A stretch of DNA of 36,620 nt from an uncultured Clostridia bacterium (GTDB lineage Bacteria > Bacillota > Clostridia > Christensenellales > Borkfalkiaceae). The stretch is taken from NCBI GenBank assembly GCA_947625695.1, contig CANQPO010000017.1, positions 1-36,620 of the forward strand, given 5' to 3'. How positions within the stretch are numbered: the first letter of the stretch is position 1; each line of letters starts with the position of its first letter. The notes below the pieces were generated by a model that was not told the DNA's origin, did not search any database, and worked only from the letters and a program-made list of their open reading frames with translations. Positions 16,169 through 23,811 of this stretch are shown piece after piece. Made by a program: the position numbers and the translations under genes.

Positions 16169-16888
16169 TTAAGCCAATTCGAGCGCGATCTTCATCATCG
16201 CAGTGAAGGAGTTCTGCCGCTCTTCGGCGGTGGTGTTCTCCTCGGGATGGATGAAGCTGTCGCTCACGGTGCAGATGCAGAGCGCCTTCTTGCCCGCGCG
16301 GGCGGCGTTGCAGTAGAGCGCCGCGCTCTCCATCTCCACGCCGAGCACCCCCATCTTCGCCCACTGCATGCCGCTGTTCGCGTCGTCGTAGAACATGTCG
16401 GAGGAGAAGATGTTGCCCACCTTATAGCGCACGCCCGCCTCCTCGCAGAGCTCCGCCGCCCGTTTCAGAAGGCCGAAATCGGCGATGGGGCAGAAGGTGC
16501 CGGGGAGGTTGTACTGCGCGGCATAGTTGCCGTTGGTGCATGCGCCCTGCGCGAGAATGAGGTCGCGCACGTGCAGGTCCTTATCAAAGGTGCCGCAGGA
16601 ACCGACGCGGATGATCTGCTCCACGCCGTAGAAGTTGAAAAGTTCGTAAGAATAGATGCCGATGGCGGGCTGGCCCATGCCCGACGCCATGACGGACACC
16701 TTTTTGCCCTTATACGTTCCCGTAAAGCCGTTGACCCCGCGCACGTTGTTGACGAGGACGGGGTTTTCGAAGAAGTTCTCCGCAATGAACTTTGCGCGGA
16801 GAGGGTCGCCGGGCATTAAAACGGTCTTTGCAAAGTCGCCGTACTTTGCGGCGATGTGGGGAGTGGGAATGTTGGGATGTTCGCTCAT
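16169..16888 (-). CDS. deoD: Purine-nucleoside phosphorylase, DeoD type
   Basis: A 239-residue hexameric-type enzyme that splits purine (deoxy)nucleosides with phosphate to free base and (deoxy)ribose-1-phosphate. Visible family features are [15 protein letters not shown] near the N-terminus, '[14 protein letters not shown]', '[10 protein letters not shown]', '[10 protein letters not shown]' (nucleoside-binding Glu) and 'CTVSDSF' with the catalytic Asp. Its start overlaps the deoC stop (ATGA), giving tight translational coupling. Confidence 0.97.
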   Translation of the reverse strand: MSEHPNIPTPHIAAKYGDFAKTVLMPGDPLRAKFIAENFFENPVLVNNVRGVNGFTGTYKGKKVSVMASGMGQPAIGIYSYELFNFYGVEQIIRVGSCGTFDKDLHVRDLILAQGACTNGNYAAQYNLPGTFCPIADFGLLKRAAELCEEAGVRYKVGNIFSSDMFYDDANSGMQWAKMGVLGVEMESAALYCNAARAGKKALCICTVSDSFIHPEENTTAEERQNSFTAMMKIALELA

Positions 16889-17544
16889 AACAGATGTTCC
16901 TCCTTGACGATTTTTACAATGCGGGAAGTGCCGAGCCGCTCTGCGCCGAGCGAAACGAAGTCCTCCGCGTCCTTGACGGAGGAAATTCCCCCCGCCGCCT
17001 TGATCTTCACGTCTTTGCCGACGTATTTTTTGAAAAGCGCCACATCCTCACGGGTCGCGCCCGCCTTGGAAAAGCCCGTGGAAGTCTTGATGAAGTCCGC
17101 CTTTGCCTCGGTGACGATGTTGCACATCTCGATCTTCTCCTCTTCGGAAAGGAGGCAGGTCTCGATGATGACCTTGAGGATCTTCCCGCCGCAGGCTTCC
17201 TTGATCGCCTTGATCTCGTCGAGAATTTTATCATGTAGCCCCGCCTTGAGGTCGCCGATGTTGATGACCATGTCGATCTCGTCCGCCCCCGCCGCTACGG
17301 CGTCGCGGGTCTCGAACACCTTCACTTCCTTGCTGTTGTAGCCGTTGGGGAAGCCGATGACGGTGCAGATGGCAAGCCTGTCGCCCGCGTACTTTTTCGC
17401 CTCGCCCACATAGCAGGGCGGGATGCACACGGACGCAGTATGATACTTGATCCCGTCGTCGATGAGCGCTTGGATGTCCTTCCAAGTCGCGGTGACGGAG
17501 AGCTGGGTGTGGTCGCATTTGCTTAAGATTTCACGAATGTCCAT
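16885..17544 (-). CDS. deoC: Deoxyribose-phosphate aldolase
   Basis: A 219-residue class I aldolase that cleaves 2-deoxyribose-5-phosphate to glyceraldehyde-3-phosphate and acetaldehyde, the final step of deoxynucleoside breakdown. The Schiff-base lysine is in DFIKTSTGF, the second active-site lysine in KIKAAGGI, and the substrate Asp is in 'EIDMVINIG'. Length is typical. It is the first gene of the operon: the start at 17544 has GAGGACAG upstream and a consensus promoter follows about 30 bases further. Confidence 0.97.
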   Translation of the reverse strand: MDIREILSKCDHTQLSVTATWKDIQALIDDGIKYHTASVCIPPCYVGEAKKYAGDRLAICTVIGFPNGYNSKEVKVFETRDAVAAGADEIDMVINIGDLKAGLHDKILDEIKAIKEACGGKILKVIIETCLLSEEEKIEMCNIVTEAKADFIKTSTGFSKAGATREDVALFKKYVGKDVKIKAAGGISSVKDAEDFVSLGAERLGTSRIVKIVKEEHLL

Positions 17545-17576
17545 TTCTGTCCTCGCTTGTATTTTGGTGCTTCTCT

Positions 17577-17605
17577 ATTATAATGCAAAAATTTTTCTTT
17601 GTCAA
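17577..17605 (-). promoter_or_regulatory. Sigma-A promoter of the deo/nuclease operon
   Basis: On the minus strand TTGACA (17605-17600) and TATAAT (17582-17577) are both perfect and 17 bases apart, giving a 5' leader of only about 25 bases before deoC. I see no clear DeoR or CytR operator around it. With such a strong core promoter, any regulation probably depends on a repressor site not evident to the eye. Confidence 0.87.
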
Positions 17606-17825
17606 TGAAAAACTGTAACAAAAAATGATTTATTTTCTGCAAAATACATACGATTTTCGCGCTTCGATGAAAAGGTTTTGCATTTTCGGGCAGCGCGCTC
17701 CGCTTGCTCCCTACATTGGTAAGAGGGGTATCCTTAAACCCGTAAAAACATTCAAGGTTTTGTGAAAAACGCAATACGTATGGAAAAATATAGTTCAAAA
17801 CCCTTAATTTTTTATTAAAAAGGGG
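17606..17825. other. Upstream region between two divergent promoters
   Basis: A gene-free stretch of A/T-rich sequence between the deo promoter and the surface-protein promoter. It holds three AAACCC motifs (near 17735, 17799 and 17838) and an inverted repeat at 17799-17827 (AACCC-TTAAT, five T's, ATTAA ... GGGTT). The repeat touches the -35 of the rightward promoter and could be an operator. No RNA family or ORF is supported. Confidence 0.35.
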
Positions 17826-17853
17826 TTGCAATTCCGAAAACCCATGATATAAT
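17826..17853 (+). promoter_or_regulatory. Extended -10 sigma-A promoter of the cysteine-repeat surface protein
   Basis: TTGCAA (17826-17831), a 16-base spacer and TATAAT (17848-17853) preceded by TGA make a strong extended -10 promoter. The transcript starts near 17860 and opens with a perfect hairpin at 17872-17888 (CCGCGCG-CGA-CGCGCGG) that runs directly into the ribosome binding site GGAGAAGGAG. Confidence 0.82.
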
Positions 17854-17902
17854 ATAGTAGACTTTGATTATCCGCGCGCGACGCGCGGAGAAGGAGCGCA
17901 CT

Positions 17903-20410
17903 ATGACAAAGATGCGTAAAAGAATTTTAGGACTCGGCTGTGCGGCTGTATTTGCCCTCTCCCAAGTCCCCCTTGTTCTGCAGGCGGCCCCGCTCGGCGT
18001 TTCCGCCGACGGAGCGACCACCGTTACCCTCGAAGCCTACGGCGGAAACGGGGCGAAGACCGTTGAACTCGAGAACGGCAAGCTGCCCGATCTCCCCACT
18101 CCCGAACGCGAGGGCTATGACTTTGTGGGTTGGTTCACCGCGCCCGTCGAGGTTGAATTCTGGGGCGACAAAAAGGGTGAAGATTGGACAAAACTCAAAG
18201 ACACATATGGCAACGCGGGCTATACTTACCTCAACGGCAAGTCCATTGCATGGTACAACGAGGGAGAGAAACCCGATCCTCGCTATGCCGACAATGCAGG
18301 TTACAATTGGGAAAACGCCCGCTGGATAGAGCATTCTCTCGGGGTGCAGAACGCCACTAAGGGCGACTTGGTGAAGAAAGGCGACATGGTGTCGGCGGGT
18401 TCCACCCTCTATGCGATGTACGACCCCAAGCCCATCACCGTCTATTGGTACAGCAACGGCTGGAAGGGCATCGATGATACCGAATACGCCTCCACCGGCA
18501 GAAGCACGGGCTTTGAATACGGCGGCAAGTTTGCCCGCCTCCCTCTCGACGAATGGGTGTCATGGCAGGGACATGAATTCAAGGGCTGGATAGACGCAAA
18601 CGGCACAAAGTTTGAGTTCGACACAAATTATGATGGCGAAATGCTCAAGAACTTCTTTACACCCGAAAATTATGAGCCCGTTCTTCGCCTTTATGCGATC
18701 TACGACGACATGACGACCGTCGGCGGCGCGGTCCAATCCGCCAAATTCAAGGGGCTCATTGGAGGCGGCCGCACCTTCGACCCCAACCTCGGCTCCCATA
18801 CCTTTACCGCGACCTTCGACTCGAAAAACAAGCAACTGCCCGCGAATATGGGCTGGGAATTGACGAGCGGTTCCGATCACTTTGATTTGACCGTCTCCAA
18901 AGACAAGACGGTTGCGACCGTCACCGTAAAGGATGAATTCAAGAATCACCTTCCGGAAGCAGAAACGGTCGAGGTCAAATTCATCTTCGGAGAAGAGACT
19001 TATACAACGTCCGCGACCGCTTCACACTATTATAACAACGGGAAAGTCGTGAGCGGGCAGTGGGGCGCGTGCACCGCACCTTATACGATGCAATATACCT
19101 GCACCGCCTGCGGGCAGAAAAAGATTGTGACGACCGAAACGAAGGGACATGAAATTGTTTCCCGTGAAGTTCCCGCGACCTGCACCGAAAGCGCTTATAC
19201 CATAAACGTCTGCGTAAAGTGCGGCGAGACGACCCGTACCCCGAAAGAAGACAGCACCCCCCTCGGACATGACTGGAAAGTGACGACCGAGAAAAGCTGC
19301 GGCGGAACGGTGACGACAACGACCTGCACGCGCTGCGGCGAGACGCAGGTAGAGACGGACCCGACCGCCCAACATACTTGGGAAACCTCCCCCACCGTGG
19401 ACGTTGCGCCCACCTGCACGACGGAGGGGCAACAGTCCGTACACTGCAAATTCTGCCCTGCCGTGAAGGAACAAAAGACCATTCCCGCAACGGGGCACAG
19501 CTACAGCGAGACGAAACACGAGGCGACCTGCACGGAGGACGGCTACACCGAGAAGGTCTGCACGAAGTGCGGCGACACTCAAAGAGAGGCGGGCGAAGAG
19601 GCTAAGGGTCACACCAAGGGCGAGCCCGTTACGCTGAAAGCTACCTGCATTCAGGACGGCGCAGTGAATACCTATTGCACCGTCTGCGGCGCGCTGCTCG
19701 AGAGTGAAAAAGTCTCCGATCCGAACGCCCACGCTTGGTCGGTCAACATGACAAAGACGGAGGATGGCTTTGAGATCACCTACCGCTATTGCGTCCTCTG
19801 CGGAAAAGAGGAAGAAATCAGCAAAGTAGAGGTAGCGCCCGCACAGCAAGCGGAGCCCGCTCCTCAGCCCGATTCGGAGCCCGTTCCCGAAGTGCAACCC
19901 GAGCCTACGCCCGAACCCGTTCCCGAGGTTCAGCCTGAAGTTCAGCCCGAAATCGAGGTCCAGCCCGAGGTGAGCAAGACGGAGCCCAAGGCACAGGAGC
20001 CCGAAATTCAACCCGAGGAAACAGCGCCCGAAGTGCAGGAGCCCGCGGTCAAACCGCAAGCAGAAACGCCCAAGACTGAGCAGGCTCCCTCGGTGAAGCT
20101 CGACAAACTCCCCGAGGCGGCGTCCGAAGCGCCCTCGACTCCCGCGATCGTACCCGAGCGCGAACTTGCGCCCAAAGCTCCCGTAGCTCCCGAAGTTTCC
20201 GAACCCGAGACAAAGACGACCCCCGTTCCCCAAACGGAGGAAGGAAACAACGCGGCGGTGAGCGGCGGCGCTACGGTGGAAATTCTGCCCTCTATGGAGA
20301 GCGCAGGTTCCGACAGCGGCGTGTGGATGTGGATCACCCTCGCCTGCGTCTGCGGCGCGGCGCTCGTGTGCGTTCCTATGGCGGTGGTTGCCGTAAAACG
20401 CCGTAAATAA
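17903..20410 (+). CDS. Surface protein with InlB-type repeats, cysteine-rich repeats and Pro/Glu linker
   Basis: An 835-residue envelope protein; the ATG at 17903 sits behind GGAGAAGGAG. A signal peptide (about 1-30) is followed by two InlB/Listeria-Bacteroides-type modules ('REGYDFVGWF', 'WQGHEFKGWID') up to about residue 270, then a beta-rich segment. Residues about 390-640 hold five or six repeats of 40-50 residues with a Cys, a C-x-x-C pair and a Gly-His turn ('ATCTE.GY...VC.KCG', 'KGH'). A long linker of PEPxPEVQ type (about 650-795) leads to one helix (about 803-828) and a basic KRRK end. No LPxTG is present, so anchoring may be by the helix. The cysteine pairs could bind metal or form disulfides. 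Function unknown; adhesion is possible. Confidence 0.87.
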   Translation: MTKMRKRILGLGCAAVFALSQVPLVLQAAPLGVSADGATTVTLEAYGGNGAKTVELENGKLPDLPTPEREGYDFVGWFTAPVEVEFWGDKKGEDWTKLKDTYGNAGYTYLNGKSIAWYNEGEKPDPRYADNAGYNWENARWIEHSLGVQNATKGDLVKKGDMVSAGSTLYAMYDPKPITVYWYSNGWKGIDDTEYASTGRSTGFEYGGKFARLPLDEWVSWQGHEFKGWIDANGTKFEFDTNYDGEMLKNFFTPENYEPVLRLYAIYDDMTTVGGAVQSAKFKGLIGGGRTFDPNLGSHTFTATFDSKNKQLPANMGWELTSGSDHFDLTVSKDKTVATVTVKDEFKNHLPEAETVEVKFIFGEETYTTSATASHYYNNGKVVSGQWGACTAPYTMQYTCTACGQKKIVTTETKGHEIVSREVPATCTESAYTINVCVKCGETTRTPKEDSTPLGHDWKVTTEKSCGGTVTTTTCTRCGETQVETDPTAQHTWETSPTVDVAPTCTTEGQQSVHCKFCPAVKEQKTIPATGHSYSETKHEATCTEDGYTEKVCTKCGDTQREAGEEAKGHTKGEPVTLKATCIQDGAVNTYCTVCGALLESEKVSDPNAHAWSVNMTKTEDGFEITYRYCVLCGKEEEISKVEVAPAQQAEPAPQPDSEPVPEVQPEPTPEPVPEVQPEVQPEIEVQPEVSKTEPKAQEPEIQPEETAPEVQEPAVKPQAETPKTEQAPSVKLDKLPEAASEAPSTPAIVPERELAPKAPVAPEVSEPETKTTPVPQTEEGNNAAVSGGATVEILPSMESAGSDSGVWMWITLACVCGAALVCVPMAVVAVKRRK

Positions 20411-20422
20411 GCAAACCGATAA

Positions 20423-20457
20423 GAGCGGTCCGACTTTCCCGTCGGACCGCTCCTTTT
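20423..20457 (+). terminator. Rho-independent terminator after the surface-protein gene
   Basis: A perfect 12-bp stem, GAGCGGTCCGAC (20423-20434) with GTCGGACCGCTC (20441-20452), a six-base loop and CTTTT after it. It lies 13 bases past the surface-protein stop and also just past the stop of the converging ku gene. Confidence 0.85.
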
Positions 20458-21268
20458 ATGCTTCTTTTTTCACTTCTTTGCTTTTGGGGCGGGCGGGCTT
20501 CCCCTTTGCGGGTTTCGCCCGCTTTACGCTCGCCTTGAGCGCCTCCATGAGATCGAGCACCTGCCCCGCCCTCTCCTCTTTGGGGGCGACGGTTTCCCGT
20601 CCCGCAATCTTGTCCGCAACGAGCTTGCGCAGCTTTTCGCGGAAGGCATCGTGATATTTCTCGGGAGCAAAGGGAGCCTCCATGCTCTTGATGAGCTGCT
20701 CCGCCATGCTGCGCTCCTCATCGGTGACGGCGGGGCGGTCGTAGTCCACGGGAATGTCCTTGAGCTCGTCCTGATAGAGAAGGGTTTCGACGAGCAACCC
20801 GTCCTCTCGCGGGAGAATGAGGAGGAGTTTTTCCGAATTCCCGAGCACCGCCTTCCCGAGCGCCGCCCGCCGCGTCTCCATCATCGCCTGCCTCAAAAGC
20901 TCGAGCGCCTTCCCTCCCCCCTTTTGGGGAGCGACGTGGTACGCCCTGTCATAATAAATGGGGCTGATCTCGTCCGAAGAGGTGAAGCTCAAGATTTCGA
21001 TCGTGCGGTCCTTCTCCGTCTTGAGCGACTCGAGCTCCTCGTCGGTGATGATGACATACTTGTCCTTTGCGTATTCGTACCCCCGCACGATGTCCTTCGC
21101 CTCCACTTCCTTGCCGCAGTGGGCGCATACCTTTTTGTAGCGGATACGGGACTTATCCGCCTTGTGAAGCTGGTTGAACGTGATGTCGCTGTCCTGCGTC
21201 GCCGTGTAGAGGTTTACGGGAATGTAGACGAGCCCGAACGAAATGGCTACCTTCTGTACCGCCGCCAT
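20456..21268 (-). CDS. ku: DNA end-binding protein Ku
   Basis: A 270-residue bacterial Ku homologue. Homodimers encircle broken DNA ends and recruit LigD in non-homologous end joining. Diagnostic stretches are 'ISFGLVYIPVNLYTAT' at the N-terminus, 'KVCAHCGKEVEAKDIVRGYEY', and 'LMEALKASVKRAKPAKGKPA' at the Lys-rich C-terminus, which in other Ku proteins aids DNA and LigD binding. The start at 21268 (MAAVQK) has AAGGGGGC upstream; the longer frame to 21610 would read through ligD and is rejected. It is divergent from ligD with 99 bases between. Confidence 0.95.
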   Translation of the reverse strand: MAAVQKVAISFGLVYIPVNLYTATQDSDITFNQLHKADKSRIRYKKVCAHCGKEVEAKDIVRGYEYAKDKYVIITDEELESLKTEKDRTIEILSFTSSDEISPIYYDRAYHVAPQKGGGKALELLRQAMMETRRAALGKAVLGNSEKLLLILPREDGLLVETLLYQDELKDIPVDYDRPAVTDEERSMAEQLIKSMEAPFAPEKYHDAFREKLRKLVADKIAGRETVAPKEERAGQVLDLMEALKASVKRAKPAKGKPARPKSKEVKKEA

Positions 21269-21295
21269 AGTTGCCCCCTTTTTGAAAACAGTCGG

Positions 21296-21325
21296 AATTA
21301 TGCCCCTTTCGTGCGGGCAATATTC
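21296..21325 (-). promoter_or_regulatory. ku: Possible sigma-G-like promoter of ku
   Basis: On the minus strand GAATA (21325-21321), an 18-base gap and CATAATT (21302-21296) resemble the forespore sigma-G pattern, with a mismatch at the last position. No good sigma-A promoter is visible in the 99-base ku-ligD gap. B. subtilis ku/ligD are sigma-G controlled. The match is short and could be chance. Confidence 0.25.
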
Positions 21326-21367
21326 TCCTTTCCCCATAATTTGCGTTGGGAGGCGCAAACTGAAGTC

Positions 21368-23740
21368 ATGGACGAAAACAAACTCGAAACATATCAAAAA
21401 AAGCGCGACTTCTCGGTGACGGGCGAGCCCGCGGGAGAGGTAAAGCAAAGCGGCGAAAGGCTGAGATTTTGCGTGCAGCATCACCTTGCGCGCGCCGACC
21501 ACTACGATTTCCGCCTCGAATGGGAGGGCGTTGCGCTGAGTTGGGCGGTACCGAAGGGGCCCTCCTATTGCACGCTCGATAAACGCCTTGCCATGCGGGT
21601 GGAGGACCACCCCGTGGACTATATGTCCTTCGAGGGAACGATCCCTGCGGGGGAATACGGCGGCGGCACGGTGATGCTCTGGGACGAGGGGACGTACTCT
21701 CCCCGCTTCGATTTTGACAAAGGGCTTGAAAACGGGTCGCTCAAGTTCACTCTCTTCGGGGAGAGGCTGAAGGGAAATTGGGCGCTCGTCAAAATAAAAA
21801 GCAGCAAGGAGCGCGGGGAGCCGTGGCTGCTCATCAAGGAGAAGGACGGCTATGCAAAGGAGACGGCTGGGATCTCAAAATATACCCGCGGCGTGCGCTC
21901 GGGCAAGAGCATGGAGGAAATTGCAAAGAGCGGCAACACGAACCCTTTCTCCGAGGCGGACGTGATGCTCGCAAATCTTACGGACGAGCTTCCCGAGGGC
22001 ACGGGGTGGCTCTTCGAACTCAAATACGACGGGCACCGCACCCTCGCCTTCTCCGAAAAGGGCAAGACGGCGCTTAAAACGCGCAACGGGTACGACTGCA
22101 CCCAAAAATTTTCGCCCGCGGCGGAGGCGGTAACTGCGCTCCTTAGCGGCCGCGCCGCCGTTTTGGACGGGGAGATGATCGCGGTAGGAAAAGACGGGAA
22201 ATCCGACTTCGGCGCGCTGCAATCGTACCCCTCCCACAAAAGCGGGCTTTGCTATGTGCTCTTCGACCTCCTCGCCCTCGACGGCGTCGATTTGAGAAGC
22301 CGTCCTCTTGCCGAGCGCAAGGAGCGGTTAAAAACCCTCTTGAAAGACGCCCCTCCCCTCCTCAAATACAGCGAACATGCCGAACGTATGACGAAAACGC
22401 AGCTGAAAAGGCTGAAGGCGCAGGACATGGAGGGGGTCGTAATCAAGCGCGCCGATTCCCCCTACGCGGCGGGCAAAAACGGCGATTGGTTAAAGCTCAA
22501 ATTCCGGAATTGCGAGGAGTTTGTCATCGGCGGCTACACGGAAGGAGAGGGCGGCTTGAAGTCCCTTCTTCTGGGACTCTACGAGGGAAAGTCGCTCGCC
22601 TTTGCGGGAAAGGTGGGGAGCGGCTTTTCGGAAAAAACAAAGAGCGAACTGCTGAAAAAATTCGCTCCCCTCGTGCAAAAGGAGTGCCCCTTTTCCCCGC
22701 CGCTCAAAGAAAAGAACGCCATATGGCTGAAGCCCGAAACGGCGGCGCAGGTGGAATTTGCCGAGCGCACGGCGGCGGGGCTCCTGCGGCAGGCGAGCTT
22801 TCAAGGGCTGAGGGAGGATAAACCGCCCGAAACGATTATTGCCGAGCCTCCCCTCCCTGCCCGAAAACGCATACGTTCAAACAAAACGGAGAAAAAAGTG
22901 GGGGGAATGCGCGTACTCGGCGTGAACATCACCCACCCCGAAAAGCCGATGTTCCCCGCGCAGAAAATTACAAAAGGCGAAGTCGCAAACTACTATGCGG
23001 CCGTTGCGCCGCGCATGCTGCCCTACCTCAAGGACAGGCTCTTGAGTTTGGTGTGCTGTCCCGCGGGGATCGAAGGCGAGGCCTTTTTCCGTCGCCGCCT
23101 CGAGGGGGAATTCGCGGGCGTGGGAATGCTCTCTGAGGGCAATGGGTTTTTCGTGAAAAATGAGAAGGGAATTTTGTCCCTCGCGCAGTACAATGGGGTG
23201 GAATTCCACGTGCAGGGCGCGAAAAAGGGGGCGGAAAAGCCCGACGTGATGGTGTTTGACCTCGACCCCGACGAGGGGCTTCCCCTCTCCAAAGTGCGGA
23301 AAGGGGCGCGGGAACTTAAAAAGACGCTCGAAAGTTTGGGACTCACTTCCTTTTTGAAGACGAGCGGCGGCAAGGGCTATCACCTCGTAGTTCCCCTTCG
23401 CCCGCGCGCGGACGGGGAGCGTTTCAAGCAGTTTGCAAAGGGGGTCGCCCTGCTCATGGAGGAGCGGTTCCCGAACGACTTTACCGCAAACATCTCCAAA
23501 AAAGCGCGGACGGGGAAGATCTTTCTCGATTGGCAGAGGAACAGCGAGAGCGCAACGAGCGTCGCCCCCTATTCTCTCCGCGCCCGCGACGGCGCGCCCG
23601 TCTCCATGCCCATTGCGTGGGAGGAACTTTCGCGCGTTGCCCCGAACGGAATTACCTTGAAAGGCGCGCTCAAGCGGCTAAAAAAGCCCGACCCGTGGGC
23701 GGACTTTTTTGAAGTAAAACAGCGGCAGACGATAAAATAG
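21368..23740 (+). CDS. ligD: ATP-dependent DNA ligase D (phosphoesterase-ligase-polymerase)
   Basis: A 790-residue multidomain end-joining enzyme. Domain order is 3'-phosphoesterase (about 10-165, with 'QHHLARADHYDFRLEW' and 'EDHP...EGTIPAGEYGGG'), ATP ligase (about 195-500, nucleotidyl lysine Lys219 in ELKYDGHR, 'VIKRADSPY', 'KLKFR'), and primase-like polymerase (about 513-790, catalytic DLDPD at 631-635, 'KTSGGKGYHLVVPL'). All three catalytic sites look intact. This is the order seen in Pseudomonas LigD, unlike the polymerase-first order of Mycobacterium or the ligase-polymerase form of Bacillus. The ATG at 21368 is the only sensible start, though GGGAGG lies 14 bases away, longer than usual. 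It works with the divergently encoded Ku. Confidence 0.96.
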   Translation: MDENKLETYQKKRDFSVTGEPAGEVKQSGERLRFCVQHHLARADHYDFRLEWEGVALSWAVPKGPSYCTLDKRLAMRVEDHPVDYMSFEGTIPAGEYGGGTVMLWDEGTYSPRFDFDKGLENGSLKFTLFGERLKGNWALVKIKSSKERGEPWLLIKEKDGYAKETAGISKYTRGVRSGKSMEEIAKSGNTNPFSEADVMLANLTDELPEGTGWLFELKYDGHRTLAFSEKGKTALKTRNGYDCTQKFSPAAEAVTALLSGRAAVLDGEMIAVGKDGKSDFGALQSYPSHKSGLCYVLFDLLALDGVDLRSRPLAERKERLKTLLKDAPPLLKYSEHAERMTKTQLKRLKAQDMEGVVIKRADSPYAAGKNGDWLKLKFRNCEEFVIGGYTEGEGGLKSLLLGLYEGKSLAFAGKVGSGFSEKTKSELLKKFAPLVQKECPFSPPLKEKNAIWLKPETAAQVEFAERTAAGLLRQASFQGLREDKPPETIIAEPPLPARKRIRSNKTEKKVGGMRVLGVNITHPEKPMFPAQKITKGEVANYYAAVAPRMLPYLKDRLLSLVCCPAGIEGEAFFRRRLEGEFAGVGMLSEGNGFFVKNEKGILSLAQYNGVEFHVQGAKKGAEKPDVMVFDLDPDEGLPLSKVRKGARELKKTLESLGLTSFLKTSGGKGYHLVVPLRPRADGERFKQFAKGVALLMEERFPNDFTANISKKARTGKIFLDWQRNSESATSVAPYSLRARDGAPVSMPIAWEELSRVAPNGITLKGALKRLKKPDPWADFFEVKQRQTIK

Positions 23741-23756
23741 AGATTTCCGAATATGC

Positions 23757-23800
23757 AAAAGGCGCCCCCGTTGCGTTCGCAACGGGGGCGCCCCGCATTT
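23757..23800. terminator. Bidirectional terminator between ligD and the giant lipoprotein gene
   Basis: A perfect 14-bp stem, GGCGCCCCCGTTGC (23761-23774) with GCAACGGGGGCGCC (23779-23792), and a GTTC loop. It is flanked by AAAA on the left and CATTTT on the right, so each direction ends in a short U-run. It sits between two converging stop codons. Confidence 0.8.
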
Positions 23801-23811
23801 TCAGCGGAACA

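Noticed and set aside
14894-16819. Plus-strand 641-codon frame opposite deoB and deoD
   Set aside because: It is Arg/His/Val-rich antisense sequence with no recognisable domain, fully covered by two well-conserved genes on the minus strand.
20240-20407. LPxTG sortase signal in the cysteine-repeat surface protein
   Set aside because: A terminal helix and basic tail are present, but only LPSMESAG precedes them. No LPxTG or close variant is seen.
20651-21367. Upstream extension of ligD and 5' extension of ku
   Set aside because: The two extended frames overlap each other and each other's coding sequence. Family-typical N-termini begin at 21368 (ligD) and 21268 (ku), and ku has a good ribosome binding site there.
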